Positions 1 through 10,236 of a stretch of DNA of 64,000 nucleotides are shown here, one piece after another. Position 1 is the stretch's first letter. Every line of letters starts with the position of its first letter. The notes below the pieces were generated by a model. It saw nothing but the letters and a program-made list of their open reading frames with translations, did no database searches and was not told where the DNA came from. This stretch comes from Paenibacillus sp. FSL R5-0517 (GTDB lineage: Bacteria; Bacillota; Bacilli; Paenibacillales; Paenibacillaceae). The DNA lies in the NCBI RefSeq assembly GCF_037974355.1, contig NZ_CP150235.1, positions 2,046,001 through 2,110,000 on the forward strand. Reading direction: 5' to 3'. The translations under genes were made by a program, and so were the position numbers.

Positions 1-2
1 CC

Positions 3-356
3 GAATGGGTGCCCGAAGCTTCGACAATCCGCATTACTGCTTATGCCGAAGTAACGCAGGATCTGGAGATACGAGATCAGGAGATGCTGGATCGACTTCT
101 TGACTTTCATATGTGGACAGCGGATTTTGCCGAAGACCGTTTGAAATGGAAACGGAAAGATCCGCTCCATGTATTGATTTTACGTGTGTACCTTTTGAAA
201 GAACCGATGGAAATCCCCGTATTGCCTGAATATAATGGCTGTCGCTCATGGATTTCTATTCCGAATGGTCCGGTGCCGCGCGAAATGACGCCAGTGGTGG
301 ACGTTGCGGATTTTGACGAACAGGTACAGAAGATTAACGAGATGCTCAAATTGTAA
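3..356 (+). CDS. DUF1802 family protein, C-terminal part (5' end outside window)
   Basis: The reading frame is open to the left edge, so this is the 3' part of a gene that starts outside the window; the GTG at 9 is inside the frame and has no ribosome binding site. The visible 117 residues are rich in Trp, Leu and charged residues, with a stretch resembling the C-terminal half of the DUF1802 family of uncharacterised cytoplasmic Firmicute proteins (pattern FHxWTxxFAExRLKWK, then LHVLxLRVY and GCxSW). No function is known for the family. An intrinsic terminator follows at once, so this is the last gene of its unit. The family call is from memory of its sequence pattern. Confidence 0.6.
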   Translation, partial: EWVPEASTIRITAYAEVTQDLEIRDQEMLDRLLDFHMWTADFAEDRLKWKRKDPLHVLILRVYLLKEPMEIPVLPEYNGCRSWISIPNGPVPREMTPVVDVADFDEQVQKINEMLKL

Positions 357-370
357 TATTATTAATGAAG

Positions 371-403
371 GGGCTTGTCCATAATATGGATAAGTCCTTT
401 TTT
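371..403 (+). terminator. Intrinsic terminator after the DUF1802 gene
   Basis: A 10-bp stem (371-380 with 388-397, two G-T wobbles), a 7-nt loop and a run of six T residues. It lies 15 bases after the stop codon and separates this gene from the suf promoter. Confidence 0.85.
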
Positions 404-565
404 GGATTAGTGTGCAGCAGATATGATAAAAGCTTGATTTTCTGTGATTTTTCTCACTGTCCATCTCGGCAGAAGATGTTTTCTCATTTGATTCAATCTG
501 GTATTTATTATAGAATCAGAAAGAATAATGTTTCCTTCAAGGAATATACACTCTTAGGAAATAGC

Positions 566-594
566 TTGATTATCATTGAGAATCAGTTTAGAAT
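566..594 (+). promoter_or_regulatory. Candidate sigma-A promoter of the suf operon
   Basis: TTGATT (566-571), a 17-bp spacer and TAGAAT (589-594) fit a sigma-A promoter (4/6 and 5/6 matches). Transcription would start near 601 and give a leader of about 125 nt before sufC. The surrounding 357-726 interval is AT-rich and holds no convincing gene. Confidence 0.6.
567..585. promoter_or_regulatory. Imperfect 9-1-9 dyad, candidate operator of the suf promoter
   Basis: TGATTATCA, one base, then TGAGAATCA forms an inverted repeat with 8 of 9 positions symmetric. It fills the space from the -35 box towards the -10 box, a typical repressor position. The half-sites resemble parts of Fur-type boxes but the register differs from the 7-1-7 Fur/PerR consensus, so the regulator cannot be named. 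Confidence 0.4.
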
Positions 595-726
595 TATTCT
601 AAAGTGTTCTTGCTTTGAAGATTCGAGTACAAGAGAAATTCAGGGGAAGCCCTGTTCAGATATAATAGGCGCTTTTTCGTTTTCGACAGCAAACATCAAT
701 TTAATCAATGGAGGGAAACAATACAC

Positions 727-1509
727 ATGGCTACGAATTTCGTCATTGAAGGTCTGAAAGCGACGATCGAAGGTAAGGAAATCCTGAAAGGCATCAACCT
801 GGAAATGAAAGGTGGAGAAATCCACGCAATCATGGGTCCGAACGGAACAGGTAAATCAACTTTGGCTTCTGCATTGATGGGCCATCCGAAATATGAAGTA
901 ACTGACGGTACAATTACACTTGATGGTGAAGATGTATTGGATATGGCAGTAGATGAGCGTGCACGTGCAGGTCTCTTCCTGGCTATGCAATATCCAAGTG
1001 AGATTGCTGGTGTTACTAACTCCGACTTCTTGCGTAGTGCAATTAACGCACGTCGTGGCGAAGGTAACGAGATCTCCCTGATCAAGTTCATTCGTCAAAT
1101 GGAAGGTAAAATGAAAGAACTCGACATGAACCCTGAGTTCGCTCACCGTTACCTGAATGAAGGTTTCTCCGGTGGTGAGAAAAAACGTAACGAGATTCTG
1201 CAGATGATGCTGCTTGATCCGAAAATCGTAGTACTTGATGAAATTGACTCCGGTCTGGACATCGATGCTCTGAAAATCGTGGCAAACGGCGTAAATGCAA
1301 TGAAGAGCGAAGATCGTGGTTTCTTGATCATCACGCACTATCAACGCCTGCTTAACTACATTACTCCTGACTATGTACACGTTATGATGCAAGGTCGTAT
1401 CGTGAAATCCGGCGGACCTGAACTGGCACACCGTCTGGAAGCTGAAGGATATGACTGGGTTAAGGAAGAGCTGGGAATTACAGACGAAACTGTAGGTCAA
1501 GAAGCGTAA
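727..1509 (+). CDS. sufC: SufC, ABC-type ATPase of Fe-S cluster assembly
   Basis: Cytoplasmic ATPase of the SufBCD scaffold complex, which assembles [4Fe-4S] clusters before handover to apo-proteins. The 260-residue length is normal. Walker A (GPNGTGKST) lies at residues 37-45, the signature is the Suf-type SGGEKKRNE near residue 145, and the Walker B segment VVLDEIDSGLD follows. GGAGGG about 12 nt upstream supports the ATG at 727. It is first of five genes sufC-D-S-U-B, with 25 bp to sufD, and is probably driven by the promoter at 566-594. This is the main Fe-S system of Firmicutes and is essential in B. subtilis. Confidence 0.97.
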   Translation: MATNFVIEGLKATIEGKEILKGINLEMKGGEIHAIMGPNGTGKSTLASALMGHPKYEVTDGTITLDGEDVLDMAVDERARAGLFLAMQYPSEIAGVTNSDFLRSAINARRGEGNEISLIKFIRQMEGKMKELDMNPEFAHRYLNEGFSGGEKKRNEILQMMLLDPKIVVLDEIDSGLDIDALKIVANGVNAMKSEDRGFLIITHYQRLLNYITPDYVHVMMQGRIVKSGGPELAHRLEAEGYDWVKEELGITDETVGQEA

Positions 1510-1534
1510 AGACAAAACGGAGGAGGATTAATTA

Positions 1535-4477
<2,943 letters not shown>

Positions 4478-4497
4478 CGATAGGGAGGTAGAGCAAG

Positions 4498-5895
4498 ATG
4501 GCTAAAAAAGCACCAGAAATGGAAGAGTATAAATATGGTTTCCGCGACGAGCACAAATCCATCTTTCAAACCGGTAAAGGTCTGACTGCAGAAGTAGTTA
4601 CCGAGATTTCCCGGATTAAGAACGAACCGGAATGGATGTTGGAATTCCGTCTGAAATCCTTGAAGCAATTCGAAAAGATGCCGATGCCGAAATGGGGCGG
4701 AGATCTCGACGGATTGGATTTCAACGATATTCAGTACTACGTTCGTGCTTCTGAAAAACAAGGTAAAACATGGGAAGAGGTCCCTTCTGAAATCAAGGAA
4801 ACCTTTGATAAATTGGGTATCCCTGAAGCAGAGCAAAAATTCCTTGCAGGGGTATCGGCTCAGTATGAATCTGAGGTTGTATATCACAACATGCAAAAGG
4901 AATTGGAAGATCAAGGGGTAATCTTCATGGATACGGATACGGCTCTCAGAGAGCATCCGGAAATCCTGCGTGAATATTTTGCAACAGTTATTCCGCCAGC
5001 AGATAACAAATTTGCTGCATTGAACAGTGCGGTATGGTCTGGAGGAAGCTTCATCTACGTGCCTAAAGGCGTTAAATGTGAAGTGCCTCTGCAAGCCTAC
5101 TTCCGGATTAACTCCGAAAATATGGGACAATTCGAGCGTACACTTATCATTGCGGACGAAGACAGCTTTGTTCACTATGTAGAGGGCTGTACAGCTCCGA
5201 TCTACAGCACAAACTCACTGCACAGTGCGGTCGTTGAGATCATCTGTAAGAAAAATGCTCGTGTTCGTTACACAACAATTCAAAACTGGGCACCAAACAT
5301 CTACAACCTCGTTACGAAACGTGCGGTTGCAGAAGAAAATGCAACGATGGAATGGGTCGATGGTAACATCGGTTCCAAACTGACGATGAAATATCCTGCG
5401 GTTGTACTGAAAGGTCGTGGAGCTAAAGGTTCCGTACTCTCTATCGCTGTAGCTGGTAAAAACCAGCATCAGGATGCAGGTGCGAAAATGATCCACTTGG
5501 CTCCGGATACAACATCTACGATCGTATCCAAATCCATCAGTAAACATGGTGGTAAAGTAACGTACCGTGGTTTGGCTTCCTTTGGACGTCAAGCTGAGGG
5601 CGCGAAATCCAACATCAAGTGTGATACACTTATTCTCGATAATGAGTCCACATCAGATACAATTCCTTACAATGAAATCATGAATGATAACATCATGCTG
5701 GAGCATGAAGCTACGGTATCCAAAGTGTCCGAGGATCAGCTCTTCTACCTGATGAGCCGCGGTCTGACGGATGCAGAAGCTACACAAATGATCATCATGG
5801 GCTTCATTGAGCCATTCACGAAGGAATTGCCAATGGAATACGCCGTTGAGATGAATAGATTGATCAAATTCGAAATGGAAGGCTCTATTGGTTGA
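4498..5895 (+). CDS. sufB: SufB, Fe-S cluster assembly scaffold subunit
   Basis: SufB carries the cluster-assembly site of the SufBC2D complex. The 465-residue length and the sequence [13 protein letters not shown], the [15 protein letters not shown] region and the C-terminal [11 protein letters not shown] segment are typical. The start codon sits 9 nt after GGGAGGT. It closes the suf operon; a strong terminator follows at 5973-6008, and an insertion sequence lies just beyond it without disturbing the operon. Confidence 0.97.
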   Translation: MAKKAPEMEEYKYGFRDEHKSIFQTGKGLTAEVVTEISRIKNEPEWMLEFRLKSLKQFEKMPMPKWGGDLDGLDFNDIQYYVRASEKQGKTWEEVPSEIKETFDKLGIPEAEQKFLAGVSAQYESEVVYHNMQKELEDQGVIFMDTDTALREHPEILREYFATVIPPADNKFAALNSAVWSGGSFIYVPKGVKCEVPLQAYFRINSENMGQFERTLIIADEDSFVHYVEGCTAPIYSTNSLHSAVVEIICKKNARVRYTTIQNWAPNIYNLVTKRAVAEENATMEWVDGNIGSKLTMKYPAVVLKGRGAKGSVLSIAVAGKNQHQDAGAKMIHLAPDTTSTIVSKSISKHGGKVTYRGLASFGRQAEGAKSNIKCDTLILDNESTSDTIPYNEIMNDNIMLEHEATVSKVSEDQLFYLMSRGLTDAEATQMIIMGFIEPFTKELPMEYAVEMNRLIKFEMEGSIG

Positions 5896-5972
5896 TCCCA
5901 TTCAAAAAGGATTATTCAGCAGATCGGGACGTTCGCGTCCTGAAACCGACCTAACTTAAATCATGTAATACT

Positions 5973-6008
5973 AAAAAAGATCGAGGTGAATTCCTCGGTC
6001 TTTTTTTT
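5973..6008. terminator. Terminator of the suf operon
   Basis: An A-run, the stem GATCGAGG/CCTCGGTC (8 bp, one G-T), a 6-nt loop and eight T residues. The A-run before and T-run after make it potentially bidirectional. Confidence 0.93.
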
Positions 6009-6053
6009 ATACTGTTCTGTTCATTTATTGTACATATTAATGATCAGATTCTA

Positions 6054-6069
6054 GGGCGTGTCTTCAAAC
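6054..6069 (+). repeat. Left terminal inverted repeat of the IS
   Basis: GGGCGTGTCTTCAAAC, exact inverse of 6869-6884. The flanking TA at 6052-6053 is the likely target duplication. Confidence 0.92.
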
Positions 6070-6501
6070 TCAAGCAAGCCACACCATAATGGATGCCAAG
6101 GCCAAAAAAGACTTAAATGTACACGCTAATTTATCATAACGAGTCGCTAAACGACGATAATTCTTTACTTTATTAAAGAAGCATTCCACCAAATGGCGCT
6201 CTTTGTAGACATCCCGATCATATTTTAGGGTCATTCGGCGATTTTTCTTTCCGGGAATCACCGGTATGGCCTGTTGTTTCTTTAAAAAGGCCCGAATGGC
6301 ATTTGTATCATACGCTCGGTCGGCCAGGACTTGCTTCCGGGTCAGTTTCATGCTTTTAAGGATTTCGAAACCTTGGACGGAGTCATGCGCTTCGCCTCCG
6401 GTCAAGTCGAAGCGAAGTGGATTTCCTAACGCGTCAACTACCGCATGAATTTTCGTACTTAATCCACCTCGGGAACGTCCGATCGCTTGCTTGCTTTGCC
6501 C
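6070..6501 (-). CDS. IS5-family transposase, second frame (C-terminal part)
   Basis: This frame carries the second catalytic Asp (VLADRAYD) and the catalytic Glu (RHLVECFFNKVKNYRRLATRYDK) of the DDE domain. It also has the RSRGGLSTKIHAVVD stretch that normally follows directly on the first frame's product. It has no good start of its own at the junction; the ATG at 6405 is too far in, since conserved residues lie upstream. A -1 ribosomal frameshift in the first frame would produce a transposase of about 254 residues. The interval given is the part of this frame that would be read after the shift. Confidence 0.85.
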   Translation of the reverse strand, partial: GQSKQAIGRSRGGLSTKIHAVVDALGNPLRFDLTGGEAHDSVQGFEILKSMKLTRKQVLADRAYDTNAIRAFLKKQQAIPVIPGKKNRRMTLKYDRDVYKERHLVECFFNKVKNYRRLATRYDKLACTFKSFLALASIMVWLA

Positions 6502-6833
6502 CCTTTTGCGCCTGATCCATGCTGGTGAACTCGCACAATCGTGGCGTCAATCATCACACTTTCCTCATCAGAATCTAGGGATACATGCTTTAATACTTCA
6601 TCCCAAATGCCCGCTTTCTGCCAGCGTCGAAAGCGGGTGTAAACGGATTTCCAATTGGGAAAGTGGTCCGGTAAATCACGCCAAGGGGCACCTGAACGAG
6701 CTACCCATAGCATCGCATTTAACATAATTCGATTGTCCACTGCGGGACGTCCTCCTTGTGGTTTTCGTTCAGGTGGAAACAAATCTTGAATTAGCCGCCA
6801 TTGTCTCTCGCGAATTTCGTATCGTGTAATCAT
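6459..6833 (-). CDS. IS5-family transposase, first frame (N-terminal part)
   Basis: A 124-residue product with the N-terminal region of IS5/IS427-type transposases: the LFPPERKPQGGRPAVDNR segment, APWRDLP and the first catalytic Asp in MIDATIVRVHQH. The last residues after GGKASK are out of register with the family, showing that the natural protein continues in the -1 frame. The slip site is probably A_AAA_GGG at 6507-6501 on the minus strand. The short product made without slippage may act as a regulator, as proposed for other two-frame insertion sequences; that is inference. Confidence 0.9.
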   Translation of the reverse strand: MITRYEIRERQWRLIQDLFPPERKPQGGRPAVDNRIMLNAMLWVARSGAPWRDLPDHFPNWKSVYTRFRRWQKAGIWDEVLKHVSLDSDEESVMIDATIVRVHQHGSGAKGGKASKRSDVPEVD

Positions 6834-6868
6834 TTAATATAATTAACCCATCTATTACCATTTAATCG

Positions 6869-6884
6869 GTTTGAAGACACGCCC
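6869..6884 (-). repeat. Right terminal inverted repeat of the IS
   Basis: Exact 16-bp inverse of 6054-6069, followed by TA at 6885-6886. Confidence 0.92.
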
Positions 6885-6921
6885 TAGTATAGAACGAAAT
6901 ATAAGGGAAAAGAATTTGACT

Positions 6922-6969
6922 AAAAAAGCATACTGCTATGCTTAACCCTAGTCTGAGCAGTGCTTTTTT
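6922..6969. terminator. Terminator-like hairpin after the IS
   Basis: An arm AAAAAAGC, 2-nt bulge, ACTGCT pairs across an 18-nt loop with AGCAGTGCTTTTTT. It isolates the M23 peptidase gene from upstream transcription. It may be the remains of a pre-insertion downstream element. Confidence 0.65.
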
Positions 6970-7043
6970 GTAATAAAATAAGATCAATAGCACAAGCCAT
7001 TTCATAGATTTAAGCATTAAATGATAGAAAAGGATGTGAGTGT

Positions 7044-7754
7044 ATGAGCGTTAACCCTTTCGAGGGATATCGGATTACAAGTTCATTCGGCTATCGCATT
7101 CATCCCATTCATGGTGGACAAACATTTCACCGCGGAATTGATCTCGTAACAGAGCCGTGGAATGGCCCTGTCTATGCCTTTATGGAAGGCAGGGTACGTT
7201 TTGCTTCCGAAGGAGTTACAGGCTCCGGATTCGGCGGTTATGGGCTTACAGTTGCCCTTCAAGATCATCGAGGCTACTTGCATTGTTATGGTCACCTTTC
7301 TCGCATTGCCGTAACAGTTGGACAGTTGGTGAAACGAGGCCAGCTGATCGGTAATCAGGGAAGCACGGGTCAGAGTACTGGTCCGCATGTACATTATGAG
7401 ATTCGTAAAACAAGTGCACCTTCTTACGGGTATACAGCCAGTGAAGATGGTGTGACGGAACCCGCTGCATATCTGGCGGCCGAATACGGAACTGCGACTC
7501 AGGAACAGGAGGCTCCGCCGATGACCGCTGAGCAGAAGAGAATATTTGAAGACATGCAGAAGACGCTGGAGATTCAAGGGGAATGGATTCAGCAACAAAA
7601 GCAACTTTCCAATATGGATTGTCCCACATGGGCGCAACAAGCTTATGATTATTATCGTCCGTTTATTATGAACGACAAAGGCAGTTATGAATTTTGGAGA
7701 TTACTTGTTATCATGCACCGTAAGGAAAAAGGCGTCCAGGTTCATTCGGATTAG
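7044..7754 (+). CDS. M23 family (LytM/Gly-Gly-type) metallopeptidase
   Basis: A zinc metallopeptidase of the M23/LytM class, which cut peptide cross-bridges in peptidoglycan. The core spans residues about 10-130: HRGIDL supplies the His and Asp ligands and HVHYEI supplies the HxH motif. There is no signal peptide or membrane segment, which is unusual for a wall hydrolase. It could act inside the mother cell, be released by lysis, or be phage-derived. The C-terminal 80 residues are helical and Gln/Glu/Trp-rich and match no domain I know. The ATG follows AGGATGTGAG. It stands alone between two terminators. Confidence 0.82.
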   Translation: MSVNPFEGYRITSSFGYRIHPIHGGQTFHRGIDLVTEPWNGPVYAFMEGRVRFASEGVTGSGFGGYGLTVALQDHRGYLHCYGHLSRIAVTVGQLVKRGQLIGNQGSTGQSTGPHVHYEIRKTSAPSYGYTASEDGVTEPAAYLAAEYGTATQEQEAPPMTAEQKRIFEDMQKTLEIQGEWIQQQKQLSNMDCPTWAQQAYDYYRPFIMNDKGSYEFWRLLVIMHRKEKGVQVHSD

Positions 7755-7920
7755 AATATATAGATCATTCGGAACGACAGGATTTATTTTTATGAATAGT
7801 TCGAATCCTCGGGGCAGAACCAGGCAGACAACCAATTGTGGAATGTTGCCACTTCGCCCGGTTCATTAGGTCGATAAACGTCATATGTTAGGGTATACCT
7901 GATGAAGAGGAGGCAATCAC

Positions 7921-8061
7921 ATGAGCGAAGTAGGATATGGCTGTGGAGGCAACGTAGGCGGAGTAGGTGGCGTTGGTGGATACAATATGTTCACTAACAC
8001 GGGTGCAATCCTGGTACTGTTCATTCTGTTGGTTATCATCACAAAAGCATTCTGCGTGTAA
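7921..8061 (+). CDS. YjcZ-family mini membrane protein (46 aa)
   Basis: The 46-residue product has a Gly/Val-rich N-terminus containing GYGCGG and GGVGGVGGY, then one hydrophobic segment (AILVLFILLVIIT) and a short tail AFCV. This is the pattern of the tiny Bacillus/Paenibacillus YjcZ-type sporulation-associated membrane proteins. AGAGGAGG at 7906-7913 is an excellent ribosome binding site. It is followed by a terminator, so it is a monocistronic small gene. Family function is unknown; localisation to spore membranes or coat has been suggested for relatives. Confidence 0.85.
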   Translation: MSEVGYGCGGNVGGVGGVGGYNMFTNTGAILVLFILLVIITKAFCV

Positions 8062-8087
8062 TCCAATATGATCGAATAGAAATACAC

Positions 8088-8115
8088 AAAGGGAAGCCGA
8101 TTAAGGCTTCCCTTT
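8088..8115. terminator. Hairpin between convergent genes
   Basis: A perfect 11-bp stem (AAAGGGAAGCC with GGCTTCCCTTT) and a 6-nt loop. The T-run is short (3). It probably ends both the 46-residue gene and, from the other side, the HD-GYP gene. Confidence 0.6.
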
Positions 8116-8197
8116 GGTCATAATCAACTTATTAAGTTTGCTATGCCTATCTAAGCTACTTTTTGGTTCTTCGTATGCATGTTTGTACAATGAACAG

Positions 8198-9247
8198 TTA
8201 CTGTACATAGATCTCAACGATAGCAATATCTCTTTCTTTCGCTAAATCAATAAAGGCAGTAGAGGTCTGAACGAGTGGGCGGAAGTAATCTGCAGGATTA
8301 TTCATCACAATTAGTCCCGTCTGACCCGTGGAGAGCAGAACCCGTTTACCGATAAAATTAGGCAACATGTGCTTGATCAGTTCCTGCGTGGCTTCACCAT
8401 TTAACTGACCGAAACTGAGACTGTACAGTTCACACAGAACAGAGATTAGTTCCTGTTTGGTTTGATACACCCGATTGGTCGTCATGGCGCTGTAAACGTC
8501 CGCTACAGCCGTTATACGGGAATATGGGTGGATCTCGTCCCCTCGCAGTCCATGGGGATAACCACTTCCATCCTCGCGCTCATGATGCTGAAGAGCAACC
8601 GTTGCCAGAATTTCATCCTGCGTGGATTCTTTAATGATATCGTACCCATAGAATGTGTGTTTCTTCATTTCGTCAAATTCTTCCGTGGTCAATTTACCAG
8701 GTTTATGTAACATTTCAGAAGGAATCTTGGACTTGCCAATATCATGAAGATATCCTGCTTTGGCTACCGTTAGACATTCCTCGGGGTTATAACCCATCCA
8801 GCCGGCGATATAAAAAGCGAGCATTCCGACTTGCAATGAATGGTTATACGTATAATCGCTATCCCCGTCCAGCATAAGCAACAAGGAGACAACATCTTTC
8901 TGTTTTTCCAACTGTCCCGTTAGGGTAATCAAAATCTCATCGACTTGTGTCTCATCAATAAAACCCTTCTCCATCGCTTGTTGAAATAGAGACTCAGTAC
9001 CTTTGATCGTATCGTTAAACAGATTAGTTAACAGACGGGTTTGATCGGAAGGTAAGGTTTGTGCATCAGAGTGTAGGTCGGATGTGGTATGTTCTACATC
9101 TGCGTAATCGATTCCATGTTGCAGCAGCTTGGACAGGTCATCTTCACTGAGGGTGGAACCTTTCATCAGGATGTGGAGACCCGAACTGTTGTATACATCA
9201 TTTTTTAACAGGTCGCCAGGTTTGAGATCAGTAACATGCACTCTCAC
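8198..9247 (-). CDS. HD-GYP domain protein (probable c-di-GMP phosphodiesterase)
   Basis: 349 residues. An N-terminal segment (about residues 1-60: LKPGDLL..V....G..I..KG) is shared with the gene at 11740. The HD-GYP domain follows, with HDIGK (HD pair) and HHEREDGSGYP (GYP signature), all metal-binding residues apparently intact. HD-GYP enzymes hydrolyse cyclic di-GMP to pGpG or GMP. I use GTG 9247, which has AGGTGG 7 nt upstream and matches the start of the paralogue; the longer frame up to 9418 would overlap the neighbouring moa gene. A TATAAT-like hexamer lies about 40 nt upstream on the minus strand. Confidence 0.88.
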   Translation of the reverse strand: MRVHVTDLKPGDLLKNDVYNSSGLHILMKGSTLSEDDLSKLLQHGIDYADVEHTTSDLHSDAQTLPSDQTRLLTNLFNDTIKGTESLFQQAMEKGFIDETQVDEILITLTGQLEKQKDVVSLLLMLDGDSDYTYNHSLQVGMLAFYIAGWMGYNPEECLTVAKAGYLHDIGKSKIPSEMLHKPGKLTTEEFDEMKKHTFYGYDIIKESTQDEILATVALQHHEREDGSGYPHGLRGDEIHPYSRITAVADVYSAMTTNRVYQTKQELISVLCELYSLSFGQLNGEATQELIKHMLPNFIGKRVLLSTGQTGLIVMNNPADYFRPLVQTSTAFIDLAKERDIAIVEIYVQ

Positions 9248-9372
9248 GTATAAACCACCTTTTCCTCGACTAATATCGACATATATCATTATAATAACAA
9301 GAAAAAAATGGGTTGACAACGACTTATTTACTATTAACCCACTCTGTCTAAAAAGGTGTAAAGGCTCATTGT

Positions 9373-10116
9373 TTAGTTCTCCATGGGGTTCCATGGTCCT
9401 AATTGATGACCCTTCCATTCCGATCCATCTTCCCAGATTTCCTTTTTCCAGATCGGAACGGTCTGTTTGAGTCTCTCTATGGCGTAGCGGCTTGCATCAT
9501 AGCAATCGTTGCGATGAGGTGAGGATACGGCAATGACTACACTAATCTCTGCCACATCCACTTTGCCAATGCGGTGACTGATTGCACACAACACACCAGG
9601 CCATCGATCGGAGATTTCCACACCAATAGCCGCCATCTGAGAAAGGGCCATTGGCACATAGGCCTCATACTCCAGATGGACGGTGCGCTGTTCACCAGTC
9701 ATTTCACGAGTCGTACCTACAAAAGTAAGAGCTGCCCCGTGATTCGGGGTAATCACTAGCGCCGTTGTTGCTTCTACAGACAAGGTGGACTCTGTAATCA
9801 GGAATAAGCCATCTTCCGTCCGATGCTCAGGAAAAGTAGATTGATGCTCATTGGATATATCCGTACCATCGCCTCCCGAGACTGGAGGTATTAAGGCAAG
9901 TTCGTCTTCTGATCTAATTATAGTATCGGCAGGAGCGTACTGTTGGTTAACGGCCAAAAAGGATGACCTTATCTGAGAAGCTGCCTCAGGGTAAGCCAGA
10001 CTCAGTTTTTCTTTTATCTCGGCAGCGGTTGGAATGCCTTCAATATATTCAAACTCCAGAAGGGATGTATTTAAGCGTTCAGCAATGCCTGCAAATAGTT
10101 GAATTGTCAATTTCAT
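9373..10116 (-). CDS. MoaD-MoaE fusion, molybdopterin synthase (MoaX-like)
   Basis: Both subunits of molybdopterin synthase in one chain of 247 residues. Residues 1-82 are MoaD (ubiquitin fold, ending ALIPPVSGG). Residues about 100-247 are MoaE, with the MxxHRxGxV-like segment (AISHRIGKV) and the KKEIWEDG region near the active site. The enzyme adds two sulfurs to precursor Z (cPMP). In the fusion the MoaD Gly-Gly (81-82) is internal and followed by DG, so a cut after G82 would be needed to expose a thiocarboxylate, as reported for mycobacterial MoaX. Start at ATG 10116 after AGAGGTGG. No other moa gene is in the window. Confidence 0.9.
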   Translation of the reverse strand: MKLTIQLFAGIAERLNTSLLEFEYIEGIPTAAEIKEKLSLAYPEAASQIRSSFLAVNQQYAPADTIIRSEDELALIPPVSGGDGTDISNEHQSTFPEHRTEDGLFLITESTLSVEATTALVITPNHGAALTFVGTTREMTGEQRTVHLEYEAYVPMALSQMAAIGVEISDRWPGVLCAISHRIGKVDVAEISVVIAVSSPHRNDCYDASRYAIERLKQTVPIWKKEIWEDGSEWKGHQLGPWNPMEN

Positions 10117-10236
10117 GGATATGGTCCACCTCTTTTTGGTCTTTAAACCCTTTAAATATATCATAACGACGTGGAAAATGTTATGCTTATCCATTAGAAG
10201 AATGAACGTTTATTCAAGAGCAGGGGAGGCGGTGTG

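Larger units (their letters stand above)
6054..6884 (-). mobile_element. Complete IS5-family (IS427-group-like) insertion sequence, 831 bp
   Basis: It is bounded by perfect 16-bp inverted repeats (GGGCGTGTCTTCAAAC, 6054-6069 and 6869-6884) and flanked on both sides by TA, the 2-bp target duplication expected for this group. Inside is a DDE transposase on the minus strand, split between two frames that overlap near an A4G5 run. Length, ends and gene layout agree with IS5/IS427-type elements. It lies between the suf terminator and the next gene and breaks no recognisable gene. Perfect ends and intact frames suggest a recent insertion. Confidence 0.93.

Noticed and set aside
567-585. Classical Fur box at the suf promoter
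   Set aside because: The symmetry centre does not match the 7-1-7 Fur register; kept only as an unassigned dyad.
365-757. 130-codon frame across the suf leader
   Set aside because: It overlaps the terminator, the suf promoter and the start of sufC; composition is Phe/Ile/Cys-rich, with no ribosome binding site.
9281-9324. TTGTCA...TATAAT promoter for the first HD-GYP gene
   Set aside because: The spacer would be 20 bp, too long for a confident sigma-A call.
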